From Burkholderiales bacterium (GTDB taxonomy: Bacteria > Pseudomonadota > Gammaproteobacteria > Burkholderiales > Nitrosomonadaceae), in assembly GCA_024235735.1 (NCBI GenBank), contig JACKLU010000002.1, positions 248,001 through 312,000 of the forward strand: 64,000 nt of DNA, written 5' to 3'. The notes below the pieces were generated by a model. That model was not told where the DNA came from and ran no database searches. It saw only the letters and a list, made by a program, of their open reading frames with translations. The stretch's first letter is position 1, and every line of letters starts with the position of its first letter. This document shows, one piece after another, positions 35,172 to 42,650 of the stretch. The translations under genes were made by a program, and so were the position numbers.

Positions 35172-36527
35172 CTAGAAAGCATAGCGCAGGCTGATACCGC
35201 CGCCCCAGTCCGGGCTTCGTTCAGAAGCGCCGCGAAGACCATAGGCATTTAGTCTGAAGTTTTTGTTCAAGCGATAGGACATATATAGGGTAAAGTCTCT
35301 CGAATCTTGCCGCCGAACAGGTGATTGTCCGATATTGAAGCTTGCGCCAATTGTCGTGTCCGGTGTAAAACGAAACGCAATACCGGTTGCGCCATATAAT
35401 ACGTTATGAAGATCAATTCCCTGTGGATTTCCAAGCATACGATACCCAAAACTGGCGCTCAGCATAAAACGCGATATTGTTTTGACTAAATCACCCTGAA
35501 CCGCAAAATCAAATTTTCCAGTGCCCAAGTTTCTTGCAGTACTGGCTGTCGGGATTTTCATGCGGCCGGTGATGTCGAAAATGATTCCGGTCGATTCATG
35601 TGTGATTACATTGTAAGTTAATGTCGTTACGATATCGCCTAGTCCGGAATGAGAGAAATGCGATGGACCGGTATTTTGTACTATTCCGGTTTGATTGAGT
35701 GCACTGGTCAGAATATGTATGTCATTTTCATTAAACGTCAGAACATTAATTTCATCGCTATCATCTGCAGCATCATCGTCCGACCCTGAGCCGCTGTTGT
35801 CATCCGGAACAAAATCGTCATCGTTCGATCCCGAGCCGCTGTTGTCATCCGGAACAAAATCATCATCGTCCGATCCCGAGCCACTGTTGTCATCCGGATC
35901 GGAATCGTCATCGTCCGATCCCGAGCCACTGTTGTCATCCGGATCGGAGTCATCATCGTCCGACCCTGAGCCACTGTTGTCATCCGGATCGGAATCGTCA
36001 TCGTCCGATCCCGAGCCACTGTTGTCATCCGGATCGGGGTCATCATCGTCCGACCCTGAGCCACTGTTGTCATTAGGATCGGAATCATCATCGTCCGACC
36101 CTGAGTTATTGTCGTCATCCAGATCAGAATCATCATCGGTTGGAGCGCAATCGCCATTATTTTCATCACAAATAAAAATACCACCACCACCGAGGCTGCC
36201 ACCAATTATTCCTGGAATTATGCCGCCGTCACCGATATTGATTCCGCCGATACCTGGACCCAGAATATTTCCCGGGCCTGTTAAGTCGAGATAAGGCACA
36301 GTTATTCTAAAAGACAGATCTTTGTAGTCATAACGGCCTGTGAAAGGAACATACCAAATGTCCGTTGTAGACGATCCGCCATATTTGCCACTGGTAAAGT
36401 CGAATCCTGCGCTTACACTGAAACTGTTTGCATAAATTGGATTGCAATTTCCAATAATGGATAAAATTGCTATCGTTCTGATGTGTCGACGAAAAAAGTA
36501 ATGCCTGTGATTTTTTTCTATTGTCAT
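35172..36527 (-). CDS. Outer-membrane beta-barrel protein with Asp/Ser/Gly repeat insert
   Basis: A 451-residue exported protein. A signal peptide ends near GNCNPIYANS. Then SVSAGFDFTSGKYGGSSTTD and FTGRYDYKDLSFRITVPY look like the first strands of a transporter-type barrel. Residues about 115-255 are an acidic insert: seven 15-residue units with core DNSGSGSDDD plus a degenerate one. The C-terminal barrel (FRFTPDTTIGASFNIG, final GGISLRYAF ending in Phe) is intact. It starts eight bases after the DUF5666 gene. The insert probably protrudes and may bind calcium. Confidence 0.82.
   Translation of the reverse strand: MTIEKNHRHYFFRRHIRTIAILSIIGNCNPIYANSFSVSAGFDFTSGKYGGSSTTDIWYVPFTGRYDYKDLSFRITVPYLDLTGPGNILGPGIGGINIGDGGIIPGIIGGSLGGGGIFICDENNGDCAPTDDDSDLDDDNNSGSDDDDSDPNDNSGSGSDDDDPDPDDNSGSGSDDDDSDPDDNSGSGSDDDDSDPDDNSGSGSDDDDSDPDDNSGSGSDDDDFVPDDNSGSGSNDDDFVPDDNSGSGSDDDAADDSDEINVLTFNENDIHILTSALNQTGIVQNTGPSHFSHSGLGDIVTTLTYNVITHESTGIIFDITGRMKIPTASTARNLGTGKFDFAVQGDLVKTISRFMLSASFGYRMLGNPQGIDLHNVLYGATGIAFRFTPDTTIGASFNIGQSPVRRQDSRDFTLYMSYRLNKNFRLNAYGLRGASERSPDWGGGISLRYAF
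35776..36123. repeat. 45-bp in-frame tandem repeat array
   Basis: Seven full units and one decayed unit start at 35776, 35821, 35866, 35911, 35956, 36001, 36046 and 36091. Each encodes 15 residues with DDNSGSGSDDD. Neighbouring units differ at few bases and fall into alternating sub-types (for example SDP or FVP at one position), a sign of recent expansion by unequal crossing-over. Confidence 0.92.
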
Positions 36528-36535
36528 GTTGACGG

Positions 36536-38350
36536 TTAATCTCGAATTCTGTCCGGCATGACATCTCTGTCGGGAATGCTGTCTCTTATGCTGTCTGGCA
36601 TGACATCTCTGTCGGGAATACTGTCTCTTATGCTGTCCAGATGATCGCCCGGACGCTCAGGTAAGTTGTCACTATCTCTTGGTCGTTCATGGTGTTCATG
36701 TCGCTCAAATGATTCCCGATGGGCGGAATCCTGGAGGCGTTCCATGTGTGTCTGCTCAAGTGTGTCACGTGAGTCAAGATGATCCGGTTTCTGCTCAAAT
36801 GACCTCTCCGAATGATCGCCAGAACGTTCAAGTGAATCGTGCCTGTCTGTTAACCGCACGGAAGACTCATGCCGATCAGATGATTCCCGTTGGTCGGTAT
36901 CCTGAACATGCTTTATGTGCATTTGTTCAGATGCGTCGGATGAGTCAGAGTGGTTTTCGCGCGTTTTCGGTTGGTCGAGTTTCTGTCTGGATAAGTCGGA
37001 TGACTTATCTTGGCTTATTTCGCGCTCGTTTTTCTCTGTTCGATGAGGGGATTCAGTCTCACGTGATCCTTTTACTTTATCCTCGAAAACCCGGTCAGAG
37101 GAGTTGGCGGAATCCTTTTGCCGATAAGTGTCGTCCTGTGATTGATTGGGACGTTGATGTTTTGAGTCGTCGGTTTGACGACTGTCGCCGCTATCCTTAT
37201 TTAAAGGTCGAATCTGATGGTTTGCATCGATTTTTTTGTCTGAATTAACATTCGCCCCCTTATCGGATACCGATTTTTGATTTTCGTTATTGCGATTAGT
37301 ATTGATGCTATCGATTTTGTCGTGTGCGGGTAATGATAATTCGGGTTTTATTTCAATTTGATCTGCGGTGATACGTTGATCAGGGCCCATCCGTCCATTG
37401 ATCTGTACGCGCTGATTGAGTTTCAAGCTGTCCTTGTGATCGTCTTTGATCAGGCCAGTTGTGATGAAATTAACAGTCTGGTTGCCCAGGTTTATTGCAT
37501 TGCCTTGTAGTGCCTGGATATATCCTTCTATGATCAGATGTTCGACTCGACCGATTGCGTGACGAGTCGGTTCGGTTTGGAAATGACGAGCCTGAAGGTT
37601 GTTGCCATTCCAATTACCAGTCACTGTAATTTCCATACCCTCGGCAATTTGAGCTGGCATCGATTTGAAGTCATGTCGAATCCGGGTTCCATAAACATCG
37701 TATCCATCAGTATCGATATTCGTTACATAGCCATTGATTATTGCTTCCGAAGCAGGGGGGATAACTTCAATGTGTGATGCAACTATGGTTCCATTAGCGA
37801 GGCGGTGTCCACTTACTTGTGTCCAGTCTCCAATCTTGAGATTTGAAAATTCCTGGAGTGCATTAGCGCGCACCACTTGTCCGAGAACATGCACTTCGCC
37901 CGTTTGATGGTCGATATGACTGATCGGGCCGGCCACGGCATGATTAATGGAGATATGATGCGCAATGACTTCAGAAGCCATCTCGGGTGCGCGTACGATG
38001 ACGATCTGACCAACAGCTAATTCACGAATCGTAGCCTGACGGCCATCAACAAAAACTGGTGTATTGCTGTCGTAATGGACTTCGACACCATTAACACAAA
38101 TACTCGCAAAGCCTGTAATGGTACCAATGATGCCGGTTCCGCCGATACCACCTTCGTTGACTACTTTTGTGCCTGTGCCGCCTATGTCTGAGCGGCTTAT
38201 TTCTGAACCGGTGCCGCCAATATCCATTGCCGGATTCGACAGGCTGACATTTGTTTCGCAGTTATTTTTTGCTGCAACTTCCATCGGTGTCAGCACTAAC
38301 TGTGTGAGCAGGCCAATAATGCAGAATAAAATGCTCCGGATGGTTTTCAT
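36536..38350 (-). CDS. DUF5666-domain exported protein with long charged tail
   Basis: A 604-residue exported protein. The signal peptide ends near TPMEVAAKN. Next come three GGTG units (DIGGTGSEISRS, DIGGTGTKV, GIGGTGIIG). Residues about 75-345 hold DUF5666-type beta domains, seen in IIGTITGFASICVNG, GYVTNIDTDGYDVYG and EGYIQALQGNAINLG. The last 240 residues are Asp/Ser/Arg/His/Glu-rich and disordered, with a final duplicated unit SIRDSIPDRDVMPD. It sits between DUF6502 and barrel genes with 27- and 8-base gaps. Function unknown; probably surface or periplasmic. Confidence 0.82.
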   Translation of the reverse strand: MKTIRSILFCIIGLLTQLVLTPMEVAAKNNCETNVSLSNPAMDIGGTGSEISRSDIGGTGTKVVNEGGIGGTGIIGTITGFASICVNGVEVHYDSNTPVFVDGRQATIRELAVGQIVIVRAPEMASEVIAHHISINHAVAGPISHIDHQTGEVHVLGQVVRANALQEFSNLKIGDWTQVSGHRLANGTIVASHIEVIPPASEAIINGYVTNIDTDGYDVYGTRIRHDFKSMPAQIAEGMEITVTGNWNGNNLQARHFQTEPTRHAIGRVEHLIIEGYIQALQGNAINLGNQTVNFITTGLIKDDHKDSLKLNQRVQINGRMGPDQRITADQIEIKPELSLPAHDKIDSINTNRNNENQKSVSDKGANVNSDKKIDANHQIRPLNKDSGDSRQTDDSKHQRPNQSQDDTYRQKDSANSSDRVFEDKVKGSRETESPHRTEKNEREISQDKSSDLSRQKLDQPKTRENHSDSSDASEQMHIKHVQDTDQRESSDRHESSVRLTDRHDSLERSGDHSERSFEQKPDHLDSRDTLEQTHMERLQDSAHRESFERHEHHERPRDSDNLPERPGDHLDSIRDSIPDRDVMPDSIRDSIPDRDVMPDRIRD

Positions 38351-38377
38351 GGCAGTATGACCTTTTTTAGAACGAGT

Positions 38378-39247
38378 TCAGCCAGGAGATGATTGCTTCT
38401 CATCACATTTGTCCGCTGGAGCATTGTCTATCAATTGTTCCTGGGATTCGCTATAAAAATAAATACCAAAGCGCATTCGATAATTAGGTTTGCTTTGCTG
38501 GTCATCGGCTGATTCCAGTTCCATTGCCAGTTTATTAATCGCCAATAGGGTGCCCATGCCGAGCATTTCGGATTGCACGGCAAGCTGTTCTATCGATTGG
38601 GCGCTGAGTGCATTGTAATAAACGCTGCGTTCCAGAAATGGTTTATTGCTCCCGAGTAGGTTGCTTGTTGCCGCCGCCGCGTGATCATGCAAGCTCTGGC
38701 CGAAATAGTATGCTTTTTCATCGAATCCCTGGGTCGGAATGAATGCTGTTGTATTCAGGCAGACGCAATTTTGCTCGTCAAAATGAACAATACCGATTCG
38801 TAACCATTCATCGAGCACAACACGTGAACGTATATCTTTGCTAACGCCGATAACGAGTCCTTCAAATGAAATCTCGCCGCCTTCCTTTACAAAGCGTGGT
38901 AAAGGTTTGGGGTGTTTGCTTTCGTCCAGAAAACGGGGGTCACTCGTCCAAATACTCACCAATCGAGCACCTAGAGAAATGATTTGCGGGGTTGTTTCAT
39001 TATTTGCGTGTGAATCGTTTCGTAAACGTTTGACATCTTTTCGATGAATTCCTGTTAGCAGGCTCAAATGGCTGTCGGATAGCAGTTTGTTGTTAATCCT
39101 GAAATCTTTGTCGGCAACTTCAACAAAGATTTCTTTTAATACTTCTGTCAGGTAAGTAAATGTCAGTCCCTTTGCTAACATGAGTTTGACTAAAGGCCGT
39201 AGTACTTGCCGCAATGCGGATATCAGTGCAGGTGAAATGGGTGACAT
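38378..39247 (-). CDS. DUF6502 family protein, possible regulator
   Basis: A 289-residue cytosolic protein of the DUF6502 type. The N-terminus RQVLRPLVKLMLAKGLTFTYL is followed by a helix-turn-helix-like segment SLLTGIHRKDVKRLRN near residue 70. The rest is mixed and ends in an acidic tail. It is first in an operon with the DUF5666 and barrel genes. The HTH-like segment and three similar palindromes in its own upstream region suggest it may be a DNA-binding regulator; this is inference. Confidence 0.75.
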   Translation of the reverse strand: MSPISPALISALRQVLRPLVKLMLAKGLTFTYLTEVLKEIFVEVADKDFRINNKLLSDSHLSLLTGIHRKDVKRLRNDSHANNETTPQIISLGARLVSIWTSDPRFLDESKHPKPLPRFVKEGGEISFEGLVIGVSKDIRSRVVLDEWLRIGIVHFDEQNCVCLNTTAFIPTQGFDEKAYYFGQSLHDHAAAATSNLLGSNKPFLERSVYYNALSAQSIEQLAVQSEMLGMGTLLAINKLAMELESADDQQSKPNYRMRFGIYFYSESQEQLIDNAPADKCDEKQSSPG

Positions 39248-39348
39248 TGTTTGTTTGGGGTTTCGGATCTCTGACCGGTATCTTGGCTGATACGGGTATT
39301 AATAGTTTGTCTTTGCAAAAGCAGATTCACGAATCATCCTATCATAAT

Positions 39349-39365
39349 GTGGGAAATTTTTACAC
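39349..39365 (+). promoter_or_regulatory. Operator-like site 1
   Basis: GTGGGAAATTTTTACAC lies 102 bases before the DUF6502 start on its own strand. It differs at a single base from the reverse complement of site 2. Its ends GTG/CAC are palindromic. Confidence 0.5.
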
Positions 39366-39553
39366 TAAATTTCATGGTGTATTCTCGAGAACAGGGAACA
39401 GCTGTCAGTGTTAATCAGCACAAATTTTTAAGAATTCCTTTTAAAACCGGAAGCATTTCTGAAAAATTTATCAAAGAAATGAAAATTTGAATATAAAAAG
39501 CGTTACCAATCAATTTTACGTATGCGATAAAAAAAACAAAAAACACAATTGAC

Positions 39554-39570
39554 GTGTAATAATTTCCCAC
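39554..39570 (-). promoter_or_regulatory. Operator-like site 2
   Basis: On the minus strand it reads GTGGGAAATTATTACAC, 16 of 17 bases as in site 1 but in the opposite orientation, 20 bases from site 3 on the side of the rightward gene. Confidence 0.5.
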
Positions 39571-39589
39571 ATATACTGCGCTTGTGCGA

Positions 39590-39604
39590 GTGAAAATTTT
39601 CCAC
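39590..39604. promoter_or_regulatory. Operator-like site 3 (near-perfect palindrome)
   Basis: GTGAAAATTTTCCAC is nearly self-complementary and extends to GTGCG on the left and CGCAC on the right (39584-39608). It matches the core of sites 1 and 2. It lies 70 bases before the RTX-like start codon, a usual place for an operator. Confidence 0.5.
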
Positions 39605-39673
39605 GCACGTGATAAGTGATGTTGATAACGATTCAATGTATTGATTAATTACTATTAGGATTAGGAGAAAAAC

Positions 39674-40414
39674 ATGAGTTCACGTGATGATAATAGTAGA
39701 GGGCGCGGTAGCGATGATGGAGTTTTTCACGATATCAACGATGATCATGGCGGTCGCTGGAGTAGCGATTCAAGCAATGATGATCGTTCCAGAGGAGATG
39801 ATAGCAGCTCGGGAAATCATAAAAGCTTTAAGTTTGAAATTGTGGATGGACAGGTAACGGCGGTTTATGAACTGAAGGATGGGGAATTGAAATCCAAATC
39901 GCTGACTGATAATGGAAGAAAAAGTTATACCGTCGATGGTAACGATGTCATTCGGAGCGAAATAAAACCATTCGGGTCCGAAATTACCCGCTATTCAGAT
40001 GCCGATGGCGATGGAATCTATGTCCGTGTTTCGGAGCAATGGCAGGTGTCTTCCAATACGAATGGGGTTGCGCCGAAGCTGACTGACATTATTCATTTTT
40101 CTCATACGAATGATGATGATCTTATCGCGGTGAGGAGTGGCGATGATAGTCGTGGTGGAGGAGGTGCTGACCGTTTCATCGTGCGCGAAGCTGCGCATTT
40201 GCGCATAGAAGACTTCAGTTCGCACGATGGAGATATGCTCGTTTTTGATACTGGGTTTGGATTGTCATCAAAAGATGATCTGGCCAGTCATGTTACCAAT
40301 ACGCATCATGATGGTAATAATTTCATCGTCAATTTTGGTTCTGATGTCTCCATTACCCTGATAGGCGTGCAAGTCGATCAAATTGGCTGGGGTGATGTGG
40401 ATGTTTTAAGTTAA
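39674..40414 (+). CDS. Short RTX-like protein, probably type I secreted
   Basis: A 246-residue Asp/Ser/Gly/His-rich protein without a signal peptide. The first 60 residues are low complexity (GRGSDDGVFHDINDDHGG). The last 100 residues look like the end of a haemolysin-type protein: GDDSRGGGGADRFIV, RIEDFSSHDGDMLVFDTGFG and a final hydrophobic DVDVLS. Type I secretion substrates often end this way, with an uncleaved C-terminal signal. No TolC/HlyB/HlyD genes are in the window. It is divergent from the DUF6502 operon and shares its palindromes. Confidence 0.75.
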   Translation: MSSRDDNSRGRGSDDGVFHDINDDHGGRWSSDSSNDDRSRGDDSSSGNHKSFKFEIVDGQVTAVYELKDGELKSKSLTDNGRKSYTVDGNDVIRSEIKPFGSEITRYSDADGDGIYVRVSEQWQVSSNTNGVAPKLTDIIHFSHTNDDDLIAVRSGDDSRGGGGADRFIVREAAHLRIEDFSSHDGDMLVFDTGFGLSSKDDLASHVTNTHHDGNNFIVNFGSDVSITLIGVQVDQIGWGDVDVLS

Positions 40415-40430
40415 TTTCATCAAGAAAAAA

Positions 40431-40600
40431 TGTGAGAAGACAATGCGTTACTTCGAAAAACTTACCAGTCGATCCCACTGCTGCGTTGAGCGGTACGCAA
40501 TCTCGTCTGCCCACCAGATAAGCCTCGATCACAGCAATTCAGTCGCGTTGCACCCGGATCGCTCGCAACGGTTTTTCGAAGTTCCAGCAATCTTCTCACA
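40431..40600. repeat. MITE-like element, 170 bp
   Basis: The ends are inverted copies: TGTGAGAAGA, a non-matching stretch of 9-10 bases, then CTTCGAAAAAC on the left, and the same in reverse on the right. No open frame. It lies between the RTX-like gene and the hydrolase operon and may supply promoter or hairpin sequence to the operon. No second copy was seen in the window. Confidence 0.65.
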
Positions 40601-40693
40601 GATAGAATAGAGCACAAGTTCCAGAATTACCGCCAAATTCATGCCTCAACAAGTGTGGTAACTGGATAAAGATAAATTTTCTTAGGTACAACC

Positions 40694-41578
40694 ATGCTTG
40701 GCTTGCACATTTCTAGCAGGAAACCGAGTTTTACGCCTAAATCTGTGTGTTTCAATCAGGCCGGAGACGGACGTGAGGAAAAACTGCGCCTGACTACGTC
40801 CGACGGAAAATTCACAGCTCGGGTGTTCATACCCAATTTTGTTGACCGGTACTTGCCGCCAGTGATTGCGTTGCATGGCATTTCACGCAATGCCGACGCC
40901 ATTTATACAGCTTTTGCCGCATCGGCAATCGATTCCGGACGGATTCTGATTGTGCCACGTTTCTCACGTAAGCATTGGCCGGTTTTTCAGCGACCTGGCA
41001 ATGTTAGGCCGGATCAGGCAATTCTGGCGCTAATCGAGATGTTGCGTAATAGCGGAACCATCCAGACGGAATCTTTTGAATTATTTGGATTCTCAGGGGG
41101 GGCGCAGTTAGCGCACCGGTTTGCCATGCTTTATCCTTATCTGGTGTCACGTCTTCATTTGGCGTCTGCTGGCTGGTATTGCCTGCCGGATGTCAGTCTT
41201 TCTTACCCGGCGGGTCTGGGTCAGCCAATCAGACCGTTGCGGGAAAATGAAAATAACCTGCTCGAGAAAATGCGAGCACAGCTGGCGGATTATTTGCGGT
41301 TACCGTTGCGCGTTTATGTTGGTACTGCCGACACAAGTCAGGATAAGGCATTACGCAGCAAACCACGGCTTGATGCAGTGCAAGGGCCGCATCGTCTGGC
41401 GCGCGCCAGAAGCTATGTTGCCCATTTTTCCAAGGCTGCCAAGATGCACGGTATTACGCCAGATGTGCGGCTATTCTCTCTTGATAATTGCGGTCATGAT
41501 TTCTCGCAGTGCGCGGTGTCAGGTGGTCTCATTCGTCATGTTTTTTCCAATACCAATACTTTGTCGTTTAATAAATAA
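40694..41578 (+). CDS. Alpha/beta hydrolase, first gene of a five-gene operon
   Basis: A 294-residue alpha/beta hydrolase. VIALHGISRNAD is the oxyanion-hole strand, ELFGFSGGAQLAHRF the nucleophile elbow (Ser near residue 140), and NCGHDFSQCAV carries the catalytic His. No signal peptide is clear. The shape resembles cytosolic PHB-depolymerase or dienelactone-type hydrolases. It is followed 13 bases later by a P-loop NTPase. Substrate unknown. Confidence 0.82.
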   Translation: MLGLHISSRKPSFTPKSVCFNQAGDGREEKLRLTTSDGKFTARVFIPNFVDRYLPPVIALHGISRNADAIYTAFAASAIDSGRILIVPRFSRKHWPVFQRPGNVRPDQAILALIEMLRNSGTIQTESFELFGFSGGAQLAHRFAMLYPYLVSRLHLASAGWYCLPDVSLSYPAGLGQPIRPLRENENNLLEKMRAQLADYLRLPLRVYVGTADTSQDKALRSKPRLDAVQGPHRLARARSYVAHFSKAAKMHGITPDVRLFSLDNCGHDFSQCAVSGGLIRHVFSNTNTLSFNK

Positions 41579-41591
41579 GAATGGAGGCATT

Positions 41592-42650
41592 ATGATGCTT
41601 ACACAATTTCAAGCTATGTTCAGAAGCGCGAAGTGGTCATTTTCCACGCGACGCGTAGACCATTCGCAAGCCTATGCACTGGACACTGACTTTGTTTCAA
41701 CACGTCCTGGTGACCTGATTCTTGGCAACGTGCTGTCAATTGGACAGCACCAACGGATTCAACTGCCGAGCGGCAGACCGTCGACACTATATCCTAGCGA
41801 TCTTGTGGTGTTGCCGTGTGGGGCGCGCTATGCAGCTGATCAATTCGAGGGAGTTGCCGAGATCGATCCTGAGGGTTGCGACATGCTGGCGGGTGGCGGA
41901 TGCCTCGGAAAAATGTTGGCGCGCAACGCGCGCATTAAAGATCCAACCCGGATAAAACCACTGGGCAGAATCACAAATTCGCGCGGTCAGGTGTTAAATG
42001 TTGCTGATTTTGCCTTGCCACGCGCGTCGTATAGGCCTGTGCTACCAGTTATTGCTGTGTTGGGTGCAGCCATGAATTCCGGTAAAACCACGGCGACAGT
42101 TGCCTTGTCGCACGGATTAACGCGGGCAGGTTACCAGGTGGCTGCAATCAAGGCAACCGGGACAGGCGCTTTTGGAGACTATAACGACTATATTGATACA
42201 GGCGCCCATGTTGTGGCTGATTTTACAGATGCCGGCATGGTGACGACCTACATGGAATCGTTGGAGCGTATCAAACGCGGCATTGACGATTTGTTGTGGC
42301 ACGCACAACAGCGTGGATCGGAAATCGTGGTGATGGAAGTAGCCGACGGGCTTTTTCAGAAAGAAACCGCTGCCTTGCTTGCTGACAGGTGGTTCCGCGA
42401 ACGGATTTCCGGGGTAGTGTTTGCCTGTGGCGATGCATTGGCTGCGGCAGGAGGTGTTGCGGAGCTGTTGCGACACAATTTGAAGCCTGTTGCGCTGACA
42501 GGAATGCTGAGTTGCTCGCCCATGGCAAGTGTCGAGGCGAAAACTGTAACCGGTATAGAAGTACTTGCTCGGCAGCAGCTTCTTGATCCGGTCAAGGCAG
42601 GTCAACTGGCCGCAATGCTTGGCGTATCATGCGAAAAATTGGCGGTATGA
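41592..42650 (+). CDS. P-loop NTPase, DUF1611-like
   Basis: About 352 residues from the ATG at 41592, which has GGAGG five bases upstream. The frame is open further left, but only as a shadow of the hydrolase gene. The N-terminal part contains LYPSDLVVLPCGARYAADQF. Walker A is VLGAAMNSGKTTAT (near 158-167) and is followed by AIKATGTGAFGDYNDY and VVADFTDAGM, the order seen in DUF1611/DgcN-type proteins. VVMEVADGLFQ is probably Walker B. The role is unknown; linkage to an ABC-like partner without its own ATPase motifs is notable. Confidence 0.82.
   Translation: MMLTQFQAMFRSAKWSFSTRRVDHSQAYALDTDFVSTRPGDLILGNVLSIGQHQRIQLPSGRPSTLYPSDLVVLPCGARYAADQFEGVAEIDPEGCDMLAGGGCLGKMLARNARIKDPTRIKPLGRITNSRGQVLNVADFALPRASYRPVLPVIAVLGAAMNSGKTTATVALSHGLTRAGYQVAAIKATGTGAFGDYNDYIDTGAHVVADFTDAGMVTTYMESLERIKRGIDDLLWHAQQRGSEIVVMEVADGLFQKETAALLADRWFRERISGVVFACGDALAAAGGVAELLRHNLKPVALTGMLSCSPMASVEAKTVTGIEVLARQQLLDPVKAGQLAAMLGVSCEKLAV

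Larger units (their letters stand above)
39248..39673. other. Divergent promoter region with three related palindromes
   Basis: No gene is supported. It separates the leftward DUF6502 operon from the rightward RTX-like gene. Three similar sites with the core GTGGRAAATT lie at 39349-39365, 39554-39570 and 39590-39604. TTAGGAGAAAAAC is the ribosome site of the rightward gene. Confidence 0.6.

Noticed and set aside
35695..36294. Tandem repeats that look like a CRISPR array, and long open frames on both strands over them
   Set aside because: The units are 45 bp, in frame, and encode an acidic peptide within an intact barrel gene. There are no unique spacers and no cas genes. The other-strand frames are by-products of the repeat.
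41121..41591. N-terminal extension of the P-loop NTPase frame
   Set aside because: It overlaps the alpha/beta hydrolase in another frame. GGAGG lies right before the ATG at 41592.
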